Of a stretch of 64,000 nucleotides of DNA, positions 35,366 to 47,900 are shown one piece after another. Numbering within the stretch: position 1 is the stretch's first letter; every line of letters starts with the position of its first letter. Below the pieces are notes generated by a model. That model was not told the DNA's origin. It was given only the letters and a program-made list of their open reading frames with translations, and did no database searches. The position numbers and the translations under genes were made by a program. The stretch comes from Ceraceosorus guamensis (Eukaryota > Basidiomycota > Exobasidiomycetes > Ceraceosorales > Ceraceosoraceae), in contig NW_020290034.1 of the NCBI RefSeq assembly GCF_003144195.1, positions 1-64,000 of the forward strand. Direction: 5' to 3'.

Positions 35366-36960
35366 TCGAGGATCGTAGCTGGCTGTCACTTTGCAGCCGA
35401 GTAGAGATGGCGTTTTCCTTGCTTGGGATGTCTTTGCCTGTCTTTTGGCACACCGCAGAAAGGGAGTGGGTAAGCTGTTCAAGCATGGCGCTCACAGATT
35501 CAGGGGGCCGAGGGTGACGAGCAGCCAACAGGGGCTCCGCCAAGGTGCCGGAATCGTTCGTGATGTGGAAGCAATGAGGGGCGGCATGAAGAAGGCAGAG
35601 GAGTATAGACGCACAAAGGGTTGCGACACCCAAGCCACCAACGGAGCGTCCTGCTGAACGCTGTGCTGGTATAGCTATTGCTGGTAGAATACCTTTACCG
35701 GGACCACTTTGGCCCGCAGAACCATCAGCCGAACGTTGCACGGCAAAGCAGCAGCAACTATGTTGCAGCAGCAGCAGCAGCAGCAGCAGGGCAGCAAGCA
35801 GAGTCTGCATTAATTACTTGTTATGCCGGGGTCTCGGTCTCTCTGTACCTACCTCTCAAACGATATGGCGCGCGGCGGTGATGACAGCCTATCGGCCCCA
35901 TCCAAGACCCGCCAAGCTTTCGGTTCGCGTGATGGATGATGTGGATGGGCCCGGATTGCTTCAAATGCAGTAGATGGGGGGCATCACCCATGCATGCTGT
36001 AGCTGAAAGCTGAATCAGCAGCATCAGCAGCAGGCACGCAAGTCAAAATCGCGCAATTAACAACCACCAGCACCGACCCGTGCGGCTACATATCTATATA
36101 TAGGTGTACGCCTGCATGCCGCCTCGGGTCCTGCACAACCAGAGCTGTATCTGCATTGAACTCGGGAAGGCTCAGTCCCCTATATGGAGATTGAAGTCCA
36201 AAGCTGACTCAGAATTAGAATTAGGTGGCGTAGCTCGCAACGATGTGCGCCATGGCTGAAGATTCACGATTGTGCTTCCTTGTGCACAATTTAACAGCCT
36301 AGCTGTATAGCAGCCGCCCAAGCCGGTGCAGTCAGATCCGTGCATCAACAAAGGCGAGGCGGTGATCATTCTCGAGCGATCGATCGTGGCGCCCTGCATG
36401 ATGCAAGGATATATGAGTCACAGTGGGCTGGCTGCACCTGATGTATACGTGTAGCTCTTGAGACATGTTTGATATCAAAGCATCCATCTAGACGTCAGGA
36501 CCAGGCCTGGGACATATAGCTACATACTCGCGTGAATCACCTATATAGCTGGAGCACGCAGATACGCGAACATGCGAATATTGTGATATGTATTGCGGCA
36601 TTGGAAACCCACGATTGTAGTCTTGTCGCTTAATTCGGACGCGACATCGGTCTGACAATAAGTCATCACCAAGTTCCAAAAAGAGACGATGATAAAATCA
36701 AGAATGAGGCCGGCGCACAGGCATGTGCGACCTCTTGGCTCCAAAAGGTGTGTGTGCTCGAAAGAGGACAGGGAAAAGGGGGTCTGAGAGAAGAAGCGCG
36801 CTGGTTGGAAGTTGTGGGGCTGATTGAATGTTGTTACATGATGTTGAACTGAAGAAATACGAAGGTTGCAAAGGCGACTTGGCCAGTGAGAGCTGAGGCT
36901 CAATACGGACTCAGCATGCGCGGAGTCTGAGTAGGGCTTGCTCGTCGAGGCGCGAAGATC
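35366..36960. other. Intergenic region upstream of the methyltransferase-like gene
   Basis: About 1.6 kb between two minus-strand genes. It contains a (GCA)8 tract, a TATATATA stretch near 36094, a CATGCATGC word at 35990-35998 and several ATATA-rich spots between 36080 and 36560. The frames here have no convincing protein character, although a leucine-rich translation of the GCA tract region superficially resembles a signal peptide. Confidence 0.45.
35765..35788. repeat. (GCA)8 microsatellite
   Basis: Eight uninterrupted GCA units, about 400 bp upstream of the methyltransferase-like start codon. It is not in a supported coding frame. Confidence 0.9.
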
Positions 36961-38156
36961 TTATGGCTCCGCGTTCTCGTCTGATGCTACTCGATTGAGC
37001 TTAGATGGCGCGCGGGTAGAGTTGGCCCCGGCTGCCGGGAACAAGGTGGTCGGCTTGCCCCTGTAGCGAATGTCGAGAAAGGATTATCAGTCCCAACCCT
37101 TATTGAAGACTCTGCAACGATTATCTCATTCTGCTACTCACTTCATGAAGTGCTTCTTCTTGCTCAGATTCAGTTTGCTGGTGCAGGGAGACACCATGTT
37201 GTCGGTGGGAGAGCAGCTGTAGAAATTGGAAGCAGCGGCAGTCCTTGCCGCCAAAGGAGCGGTGGCCTGCAGCGAGTCAAGCCATTCTGCTGTCAGCCCC
37301 TCAATGCTATCGACCACCACGCGGTCGCCGATGCTGAGCCACGTCCGACTGGATGCATATGCAGCTGCTCAGCCATGAAAGGTGACTTACCCTGCGATGG
37401 CCCTCCTCTTCCGTCATTGAAACAATCTTGCCGTCCTCGGCCCGGCGCTTCAGAACGACCAGATTCCTGATCGCACCAGCTTGCGAAGTCGTGTCTTGAG
37501 TAGGCAGCACCACATCCAAGCACATCGTTCCCTCAGGAAGGGACTCGGGCGTCTCCAGCAAGCGCACTTGTGCTGGGCGAGGGTTCTAGATGGGGGGAGA
37601 AGGGAGGTGGGACGAGGGTCAGCTCGAACAAGATGATCAACTGGCAGTCCAGCTCTGGTAGTGTTCGCACCCCACCGTTCCCCTAGAGAGACAGCTCTGT
37701 GCTGCCTTTTCAACCTTCAAGACGCCGGTGGCGCTGTTCAAATTCCCTTGCACCTTCACTGGACACCCGTCACGCGGTTCATGGCCAAAGCTCACCTCGG
37801 AAGCTCGACCAAATCTGGCTTGAAAAGCAGTGAGTCCCACGCATACATCGCCACTTGGCAGTGTAAGAATGACCTCCTGGGCAAAAGGCTCCAACGAATT
37901 TGCCGTTGAGCTTGAAGAGTAGAGCTGCGGGAGGAAAGGATCGGATGTGGCGCAGAGCATCAGCGCACAGTCAGTCAGGATCACAGTCTTTCTACAAGCT
38001 CACCTGCTCAAGAGCTTGCACGATGATGGCTTCCTCCAAGTTGGGTACACGATCGGGAAGGGTGAGACTGTGCTCAGCCATGAGACCAGCAGCGTTGTTC
38101 ATCGTGGCTGAAGGTTGAAGGAGAGCGTTGGAAGAAGCGGCAAAAGTCTGAGACAT
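36961..38156 (-). CDS. Protein with Spo12-like C-terminal motif
   Basis: Five exons (38156-38004, 37924-37676, 37585-37391, 37266-37142, 37060-36961) encode 273 residues. The N-terminal two thirds (MSQTFAASSNALLQ..., then EVILTLPSGDVCVGLTAFQARFG and VSFGHEPRDGCPVKV) look folded but are not recognised. The C-terminus contains CSPTDNMVSPCTSKLN followed by LSKKKHFMKGKPTTLFPA. From memory this closely resembles the conserved box of yeast Spo12/Bns1, a nucleolar protein of the mitotic-exit FEAR network, where the SP sites are phosphorylated. Junctions are in frame and fit GT-AG. The weakest is the second donor (ACG|GTGGGG at 37675), though its intron has a good CTGAC branch sequence. The role in cell-cycle exit is inference from the motif alone. 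Confidence 0.65.
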
Positions 38157-39415
38157 GGTGGTCGAGTTGCAAAAAGCTGAGGCTGTGTGAATGCCAGTAG
38201 GCGTTGTTCTTGCTCGTGTATCAGGGGCTGCAAACGTGCGCAGCGGCAGCAGCGGAAGCCTTGGCTGGTCAGATCTGAGTTTCGGAATCAGACGTGGTGG
38301 GGAAAGAGGGGCTGCTGTTTCAGTCGACGATGAGACGATGATGGGTTGATAGGTCAAGTGGCATTCATGCGGGCCTTGGGCGAGTGGTTCGCTTATTAGG
38401 CTCACCAGCACAATCTCAACCGGTCCTGCTTCGATCGGCCAATTCTGACATGAGACACTGCCATCGTGCCTCTACGAAGACTGCACAAGGCTCCTGCTGC
38501 ATCTCAATCACCTGATGCCGCCAAGCGGATTGCTCTGCTGTAGTGGCACAGCTATATAGGGTCGAGCGGGCGCCGCGCTCAATTAAGCGCGGTTGGTGCA
38601 CTTTCCACATTGGTCCATGCACACTTCGAGACCAACACTTGGGGCTCAGCCGCCCGCAAACGGCACCTGAGCAGTCCTGCCGAGCGCGTAAGTATGACTG
38701 CACGTTCCGCAATTACATGTAGATGTTGATGTCACGTCGAGAAGTTTGAGCTGCGCGCGCAAGGCTTCCGCGCGCGACGAGCGGATGCCATCGGGTGCCA
38801 CGCGACACGCGAGCGCCGCAAACTCGTGATTCTGATTCGCAGATTCGGCGTCACCACATCTATCTCTCTAGCGAATCCCACGACATTATTGCGGTATTTA
38901 CAAGCTTTGCCGGCTAGGAGAGGGGGACGTCACCGCTGCAGTGCTACAGAGAAGCTGGCGAGGACATTGTCGACCTTCGCATCTGTACCATGCATCCAAA
39001 TCAGAGAAAGCTTGGCTGCGACGCCGAGCCAGTCTCGCACCACAAGCAAGCGCCGAGTCACAGCCTTTGACCTGGTCACACTGCGCGAAACTCGTAGCTA
39101 GGCCTACATCGTTGAATCTTTGGATTGTAAAATGATCAAAACCGAACGTGCTTGTCAAACTCGGGCAATGGCGACGAGCACTTGGATGCAAGTTCAAGCG
39201 TTGGGGAGCGGGAACATGCGCGTTGCTCGGGAAGAAAGGTATCGCTTGGGGTGCATGAGTCAGAAAGAGAGTGAAGCTTGCTGTGGCTCGTATCAAGGTG
39301 GCGAGGCAGGCATGTGCCCACAAGACCAAAGCTGGGGTCGGAATTTACATGACGTATCTGAACAAGGCGAAACAGCGGGTCAGCTCATTCCAGTATGCAT
39401 CGATGACTGCATCAT
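38157..39415. other. Intergenic region upstream of the Spo12-like gene
   Basis: About 1.26 kb between two minus-strand genes. It includes CG-rich blocks with CGCGCGC and ACGCGA words around 38750-38815. No gene was recognised; the open frames have Arg/Ser/Cys-rich, non-protein-like translations. Confidence 0.45.
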
Positions 39416-41891
39416 TTAGACCCACTCAATGACGCTATTTTCGCCTATGACGTTGCGAATCTCGTAGCCTTGGGCTTGCTTGCGCTGCAGAACAGAGTAG
39501 TGCACCTTTGGTACATCATCGCGAATCGTGCGGTAGCGACCAAGGTTCATGCCAACCACTGCAAACGTGAAACATCGAAAGAGAGGTGAGTGGGCACCAC
39601 GTTTTTCGGCGGAACACGTCGCTTTCGACGTACCTTTCTTCCACTTGCCCTGCGGAAGCAAGGAATCAGGAGTCGAATTCAGCAATAAGCGAGAGATCAT
39701 AAAGCTCACTCGCTCGAGAAGTCGATCGCTCACATCGTGCTGTTGCTCGCGGTGCTTCGTAGGGTAGACTTCAAGAATCCACCAGCCCTTGGCGTCTTTG
39801 AGCTGGTCATTGATTGGTGCCAGCGCGTCGAAGTAGTCTTCCCAAGCTTCAGGTAGCTGCGCATCTTCCTCTCGGCCGGTAAGGCCGGCGTAGGAATTGC
39901 TACGCAAGTGGAAGCGGTCCTTTCCAACGCGCGGAGTGTCTAGCTGTTGGTGACTGGGCACTGGTGGCGCAAATTCTCCCACACCGTCATTGAAGGTCGC
40001 GATGCCATCATTGTTCTCCAAACGAGCGAGGGCGTCCGCACGCGATTTGCGGATCGATTTACGACGCTCGGCCAGGGAAGGGAGCGTGCCGGAGGCATAT
40101 CGATCGATCGCTGAAGGAGGGGGCCTGAGAGTCACCAGTGGCGGATCAGCTTCTCGGCAACGACTGCCACCCTTTCGGCCTGTGAGCCACTCACCCGCAG
40201 AAAGGACGGGGACGCTCAACCAAAGTTGGATACAAAGTATGCACATCCATGCCGTAGTCAGCCAGGACGTCCGCATTGTACAGAATGCCGGTGTCGCATG
40301 CGAAAGTTTGGCGGATCATCCAGCGCAGAGGGATATTAGAAAGAGCCTATAACGGGACACGTGTGAGCACTGCGTCCATCACGCTTATAACCACTGAACT
40401 TACGTGTCGAGTGTCGTTGCCAACGGCACCACCTGCGAGTAAGAAAATGACGCCCGCCGATCAACTATTTGGAGACACGCCGCTCTGAAGTCCTGGACTC
40501 ATCATACGCACCTCCAACGTCAGCATGGGCGCCGGCAAACCATACCTCAAGCGCATCTGTCTTGAAGCGCTCTCCGCCAAATTCGCGCTGGTCAAGCTGT
40601 CAAAGAAAGAGCTCCTCGTCAGTGATCTGGCTTTCAAGGAAGCAAAATCAATTGAGCATACCTTGGTGAACCGCTGGGCCAGTGCCTCTTGAGTCTGCGC
40701 CTTCGTCAATTTCGGTCTCTCTTCGACATCCCCTTGTGGTCCTTGAGAGTTGCGACGGAAGGCCAGAGGCAAGCTCTTGCGACGCGAAGGTGATCCGGGA
40801 GTCTTTTTTTCGCTGCCAGACTCGCCCGATCCGTTACTCGTGGGAGTTTTTGTGCCCTCCGCTGGCTCGATCGAGGCAGGCTCCTCCGTAAATTGGATGC
40901 TGCTCAAGCGACGAGCAGCGCTGATGGAGCTGTTGCGCTTCATAGCTAGCTCTTGAGCAATAGCGGCTCGCTTTTCTGCAATGCGAGGATCGTTCATCGC
41001 ACCAGGAGTCAGGGAAGGAGTCTCGTCTAGAGTGACCTTCTGGCTGCTCTGCTTCGGCGTCGCATCATGGGCTCTCTGCTCCCAATGCGAGACCTTGAAC
41101 TTAGCACGGCGCTCGTCGAGGGCCATCGCATGACGGAAATAACGAACGCAGCTGGTGTTGTTCTTTGCGAAGGGCAACTGGCGAGGAATGAAGCCGACCG
41201 ATGCGACAGTATCCCAGCATCCCAGGAAGTGCACCTTCACGTCGATGCAGAACGTGGTCTTGAACAACGCGGACTGCTCCCATCCTGTGGGTGTGTCATC
41301 CTTGAACTGCTTGTATGCGAATGCAACTTGAGAGGAATTGTTGGCGGGAAGCAGCCCAATCTTGAGCAGCATGCCGGTCAATGCCCTCGCAGTGTACGCT
41401 CCGCGACTAAATCCAAAGATACAGATCTTGTCTCCTTCAGTGTAATTGCTCATCAGAAATGCTACAGGCGACAAGGCTGCATGTCAGCGCCAGATCGCAC
41501 AGCTCAATGTGGTGTACTCACAGTACGCCTCCTTGATGTGGGTGCCAAGACCAGAGCCAACAGCCATGTCGGAAGCAGAGCTGATTCCTGACTGAAGCTT
41601 CCCCGAGCCGCTGTAGGTGCCGATGCCTGGCTGATAGTACAGCTTCTGAGAGCTGTCCTTCTTCAAGGCCCCAAAAAGCTTGACCACATTGGAATTGTCG
41701 CAATCGAACTGTCATCCGGCGCGACAAGCTTTAGCAAGCACATGAGACTCCTCAGACGCAATGCGAGTTCTCACCTGGTCACCAGTGCCATCGAGAAGAA
41801 TACACAGGGTCCTAGATGGTCCTCGGGTTGTGAAGTTGCGGTGATTCGGCACTGCCGCAATCGTCGCTGGGATGTCGCCGCTGGCGCTCAT
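39416..41891 (-). CDS. DUF2235 alpha/beta hydrolase (Tle1-like catalytic domain)
   Basis: Eight exons (41891-41775, 41708-41522, 41461-40662, 40596-40512, 40432-40404, 40346-40195, 40124-39634, 39558-39416) encode 667 residues. The order matches the DUF2235 family: CILLDGTGDQFDCDNSNV near the N-terminus, the nucleophile elbow ICIFGFSRGAYTARAL with Ser120, the CWDTVASVG block, VWFAGAHADVGGGAVGND (His392, Asp394), and LSNIPLRWMIRQTF. In bacteria the same fold forms type VI secretion phospholipases; fungal members have mostly unknown substrates. Between the core blocks a ~170-residue Ser/Lys-rich insert (after the HWEQRAHD segment) looks disordered. The C-terminal VVGMNLGRYRTI / VHYSVLQRK region is typical of fungal members. 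No signal peptide is evident. It is divergent from the fatty-acid dioxygenase gene. Confidence 0.88.
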
Positions 41892-44800
41892 TGCTGCTTG
41901 AATGCCTTCTGGCGATTGGATCTATTCTGCTTGGAAAGCGCCGCAGCTCCACTATCCGAATCAAGGCTTCAGTGGCAAAGTCCGGCTTGGATGCGATGTA
42001 TGATGGTGGTTTGGAACATTTGATGTTCCCCTTCCGTGTTTCGAATGCGTCTGCTGTGCTGCTTATACCGATGGAAAGCGGGGTGGGCGCTACGAATTTT
42101 GAGATCCTGGCTTGTCTTGTGCTGGTGCAGAGCACGTGCTGTGGCGGCTATACAAGTTTCGAGAGCAATTCAATCATTCGAGCTTGTTGGATAGCGATCA
42201 TCCTCGGCCCTCCTAACTCACTTATTGGTTCGGGCACATGTGGAGCGGCGCTGAGACTCCGCACTTGGGACTGTGACTCATTGTGACTTTTCGGGATCAT
42301 TCGCATTCGCACTCATCACGCATGAAGCGCCAGGTCCAAAGTCCGGCCAAGCTTCTGCTAAGCTGGATTCCCGACTACGGGGCCAGCTATACTCGAGACT
42401 GTACATGTGTATATGCACATTGCCCAGAAGAATCTCCCTCACACATGCGTCTGTGCCGAAAGACGCACTACTCTCACTCTTGACTTCACTGACTCATTCA
42501 CGACTGTTGCAGCGGCAAATTGTGGGTCCACGAAGTGAGGCCTCGGGTGAATCGTGAATCATCAGCTTGTGATGATGCTTTTGTTTGCTCCTTCTTGGCC
42601 CGTCAGCTTCGACGAGCGCTGTGTGTACGTGCTTCAGTCTTGACTGGTTGCTTGTGGAGGCCGGACCAACCGTGAATCCAGGCGGGGTGAAACAAACGGC
42701 ATGCAGCGATACACGCACTTCTCGAGTCTGCTCTTGTGGCTCGTGAAGCGCCACGCCTTCTGGAAGACATACAGGGTCACTAGTCATGTGGCGCCGGGCT
42801 GGAAGCTCACCAGCGGCGGGTCTGATTGGCTGCGCTGAGTGCGGTTCTGACAGATTCATTCGAGGTTGCGAAATTTGTTTCGTCGGCTCGTAATCGCGCC
42901 ATTCGTGATTCACGATTCCTATTCGCGTTCTTCGCCTTGGCTGACGAACGCAGACATGCAGCATCTTGGCACCGTCATGCAGCACCACGACAGCCAGCTC
43001 CGCTCGATCGCGATGCATGGAATTCATATATGGCATCTGTCAACAATGCGTGCTGATTGCCCTGATTCTCCCTAAATCCACCGTCGCGAGCCGACGCGAT
43101 GCACAACGCACAAGGTTCACGCTAGCACGTCGGCCCGGATATCAAATGACCTGCCGGCGCATGCAGCAGTCAATAGAGGGGCGCCAGATGGGCCCGGCCC
43201 ACATACACGATTGTGCATTCAAGATCGTCCTCGCACTCGATCGTGACTCACGACTGAAATGGAAGCAATTTGAATGGCATGCACACTCCAACAGCGTCCG
43301 GCAATTCGAGGCAGCTTCGTTGCATATATAGCATCTGCTTGGCGCACGAAACTTGGGTGCAGCGCAGATGCTCACTATATATATACATAGCTGCTGTCTA
43401 AGCCCGGCAGCCGGCGAAGCTAGGGTGCATCTGCCATTTTGGCTAACGACTGGCGTGCGTTTGCCCGAGATGTTCAGACTTTCGATGTCTGTAGACTCAG
43501 GACCAGATCTGAACACATGAGCGAAGCGATCGAATTTACTTGTACCATATAGTCAGAACAGGAGCAGGCGGGCTGTCTGACTGAAGCTCCCAGAAGGTGC
43601 AATGAGAGAGCTCAGGGTGACCACTGACAACAGAGCGACAACTTCGCACGGAGGTTTATCATCAAACTTCAATTTGCGCAACCCCGCTCGTGCAACTTCC
43701 CACGAAGTTGCCCGAAAATTCTGAGCTTGTCGCTAGGTGAGACTTGCCCTGAGAGCAAACTTTGAAAAGCGCGAAGGCGAGATTGGGAAGAATCATAATG
43801 CCGCATCAGCAGACTCATCTGATGCGCGCGACGAGGCTAGCTGCACAGCAGCAGCGGCAGACGGGCTAACCGGTCACTGCATGTAGGGTTTTCAAGGTGA
43901 GAGGGTGCATATGTCGCGTCATGCTGCTGATGCGCCGCATAGCTCTGCACTCACCTGCGTGTCGGAGCTCGAAAAAGTGTTGATGTCGCGCAAAGCTGCA
44001 TCGTACTCGTCTTCGCAGCCCGTGCACCCTCCGCGGCAGATCACTTGCAGTCACGATCGAGTGACATTCAAGATTGCCATGCATAGTCACGGACAGCGCA
44101 CTCACGCTCGGGCCCACCAATGATTCACTCAGGCATTCAACACTCTGCACCTAAGCGGATGCAAATGATTGTCTTCCGATTCTAGCTTCAGCATCTTGAA
44201 AACTCGCGATTGCCGACTCAGCCGGCCCAAGCCAGATTTGACTTTGACCGCACAGCTGCCCGACAACGTGAATGCACGGGCTTCATCAGCAGCAACGATA
44301 GTCTTCGCATCCCATCTGCATCGGGCTTGAGCGATGCCAGCTGTCGTGCCAGCCAGCGCTAGCAGCTGGAACAAGGTGGACTGGGCAAGCAGCCAATCAC
44401 ATGTGGAACACGGGCTGAATCACTCAATTCTTGAATGCATCCAATCGTCAAGAGCCGCTTGTACACGATCGTGATTTCAAATTGACTCGATCTGGTGCGC
44501 CGCTGCGAGAAGCCGCATTCAAGACTCGTGAGCGTAGTTCACAATTTCGAGCTACCGAATATCAAAGCTGCAGGAGGCGGCCACCGCTGTTTTGTCAGCA
44601 GCAAGAGTCGACATGAGGCAGGTGATCAGCGAGTCCCATCTCCACCGAAACCAAGCCTTGAGACTGATTGTCCAGCGCAGAGAAATGGCAGCCCTGCAAT
44701 CAGCAAGGACTCTGACGAGCCAGAGTGCGGGGCAGCGGCCGGACAGCTGGAAACTTTATCCAAGAGCGTGGACAGCAAGATCGAGAGGAACGAGTGGACG

Positions 44801-44972
44801 CGCAGCTCCCTCAATCGTGAATGAGCATGCAGACCGTGGAGATACAGCTGAATCCTTATAACAGAGTACGACCCGTTCGCTGCATCACTCCACGATCTTG
44901 CTTCACACCTTCACCTTCCCAGGTGCTATCCAATCTCTGAATATACCACTTTCCGCTCTAGTGCTCGACAAA
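41892..44972. other. 3.1 kb divergent intergenic region (hydrolase / dioxygenase)
   Basis: No gene was recognised. The region is rich in CGTGA/TCACG words: 42545-42560, the ATTCGTGATTCACGATTC palindromic stretch at 42901-42918, the TCGTGACTCACGA dyad at 43241-43253, and 44055-44075. A TATATATATATA stretch lies near 43376-43387. It should carry the promoters of both flanking genes. Confidence 0.45.
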
Positions 44973-47900
44973 ATGGGTCAAATCAAGAACCTGATCGGCA
45001 CTATCCGCAAAAAGCCTGCTACGGCAGACGATGGCATGACCGATGAGCAAGCTGGCCACCAGCAAGGCAAGACCTCTGTCATGCACGACATTCGACACCT
45101 CGGGGTCAAGAACTCGCTGTTCATGGCAGAGGCCTTGAAGGATTTGAGCTCGGGTGATCCAATCGATGACAGAGAGCTGCTATTGGAGCATGGTGTCGAG
45201 ATGCTGCAGAGTCTCCCGCTCAACAGCGGTCTCTCCTCAGCGATCTCCAACGGCTTCATCAAGATGCTGTGGCGTGGTGAGTGGTTCGCACCTGCTCGCT
45301 TTGCAATCGGTGCTGACACTCTCACAATGCTGTACAGACCTGCCACATCCGCACGGCACAGTCGTAGGCAACACAGCCAAGTACAGAAGCGCAGACGGGT
45401 CAGGTGAGCAGGCACTGGCGCGAGCGAGCGAGCGAGCATTGAGATAGGACGAAGTTGCTGACATGCCCGCACCTGCGTCTCAGGCAACAATTTGCACAAC
45501 CCTGAGATGGGTAAAGCTGGCTCCGTCTATGCGCGATCAGTGCCGCCTATGCGCCCCAAGCCCGCGAATCTTCCTGATCCTGAGCTTGTGAGTCTCCATG
45601 CAAGGGCAGATAAATCCGTGCATGCGCGCCTGCTGATTTCAGATCAATATCTCGGGCGTAGGTGTACGATATGCTCTTGCGTCGGCCTGACAACGAGTCG
45701 CCTTTCAGAGAGCACCCCGGTGGACTAAGTGCCTTCTTCACATGCTTCGCCACCGTTGTCATTCACGAGTGCTTCCAAACCTCTCGCGAAGATCATACCC
45801 GGAATCAAACTAGCAGCTACGTCGACCTGAGCGTCCTGTATGGTGAGTGGCGGTCTGTTCCGCAGTCCCTCGACTGTTGCTAATGGTGCTTCACGCCTCA
45901 CAGGATTCAATCAGGAGCAGCAGGATGCTGTCAGAAGCCACAAAAATGGAGAGCTGTGGCCCGACACTTTCAGCTCGGAGCGCATTGCGATGATGCCGCC
46001 TGGTGTCGTTGCTATCGTCATTCTGTTCTCGCGTCACCACAACCACATCGCAGAGCGTCTGCTGCAAATTAACGAGTCCGGCAAGTACAAGCCCTGGAAC
46101 GAGCTTGATGAAGCGGGCAAAAAAGCCCAAGATGAAGATATCTTCCAAGTGAGCGCCTATCATGCATTCTTGAGCCAATGAAGGTTAGCGCTGATGGGTC
46201 TCTTTCCTTTCGCCCAGCTTTCGCGAAATGTCAATGTCGCCTTCTTCGCTACAGTCGTCCTCAAAGACTACGTCGCCGCCATCCTCAACACGGTGCGCGC
46301 AGATTCCGAGTGGTCCCTGAACCTTGGCGCCGAAATTCGAGAGCTTGGCGGCGCTGGCCGAGTCGAGCGCGGTACAGGAGTTGTGAACAGCGCAGAGTTC
46401 AACATTTTGTAGTGAGTACCTTCGCGGGCAGAGTCTATCCCAAAGTGGAGCTGACTTGCGCCGCATTCACAGTCGCTGGCACGCTGTCATGTCGCAGAAG
46501 GACGCAGCATGGATGGAAGACACCTTGAAGTCAAGCTTGCCGGGTATTGAATCCGTGGAGCAGATCGGTCTCAAGGAGTTCGGAATCGTTGCAGCCAAGC
46601 ACGCCCAAATGACTAAGACTACTCCCGAGAAGGAATGGCAATTCTCAGGCCTTAAGCGCGATCCTCAGACCGGCAAATTCGACGATGTCGCACTGGGAGA
46701 GATGATCAAGAACTCAATTGAGGACCCAGCACACGCTTTTGGTGCTCACGGAACACCAGCCGCCCTCCGCATTGTAGACTGTCTTGGCCAAAGACAGGCG
46801 CGGGACGTGTTCAACCTTTGCACTATGAATGAGTTCAGGAGCTACCTGAATCTCAAGCCGTTCGAAACTTTCGAGGACTGGAATCCTGACCCACAGGTTG
46901 CCGCTGCAGCGGCCAAATTGTATGGCCACGTCGACAATCTTGAACTTTACCCAGGCCTCCTTGCCGAGGAAGCCAAACCAAGCATGCCAGGGTCTGGCGT
47001 CTGCCCTGGACACACCATTGGAAGGGCTATTCTCAACGATGCGGTGCAGCTGATCCGTGCAGACAGATTCCTCACATTCGACCTCAACAGCAGCACCCTG
47101 ACCTCCTGGGGAGCGCAGCAGATCACTCAAGCTGCTCCTGGCGCTTACGGTGGCATTCTGCCCACAATCCTTTACCGCACCCTGCCTTCGCAATGGCAGA
47201 GGTACTCCAGCTATGCTCTGCTGCCTTTCTATACTCCCAAGGCTGTGCGCCACATTCTCAAAGAGAACAAGAAATTGGACAAGTACGACACCTCTAGACC
47301 ACCCAAGCAGCTCAAGATGCACGGTGCTCACTCGTACGCTGCAGCTAAAGGTATCTTCTTGGATCGTGAGCGCTTCCGTGTGCCGTACGACGAAAACATT
47401 GTGCATCTCACAGGCGCTCGGTTCATGATTGGCCACGACGATGCCTCTGGTCACGATCCGAAGTCTTTGCGCATGAAGAACGCATTCTTTGGCTATCCCG
47501 ACTTTGCAAAGAAGGCTGAGCAATACCACTTAGAGCACGCCAAGGCCATCATCAAAGATCACAGTCTCTCCTATCACAACGGCCAACGCCACGTTGTCGA
47601 CGTTGTGCGAGACGTCTGCAACGTCGTCCCAATCCGGTGGGCCGCTCAAAAATACGCGATTCCCCTCAAGACCAAAGAGAATCCCCACGGACTCATGTCG
47701 ACGTTCGAACTAGGCCTGCTCTTGACCACCCTCTTCCTCTACACCAGCTTCGACCAAATTCCTGCAGCAAGCTGGGTACTGCGCGATGCTGCTGAGCAAC
47801 ATGGCCCACAGCTCATGAAGGTGTTCGAGGGCCGCCTGAAGACCAACTCAGGTGTCAAGGAAGCCATTTTGGACCGTTTCGCTAAGGGCACCTCGTTCGA

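Noticed and set aside
35325-35810. Minus-strand frame beginning with a leucine-rich, signal-peptide-like stretch
   Set aside because: The leucines come from the GCA repeat; the rest is not protein-like and overlaps the methyltransferase-like gene in another frame.
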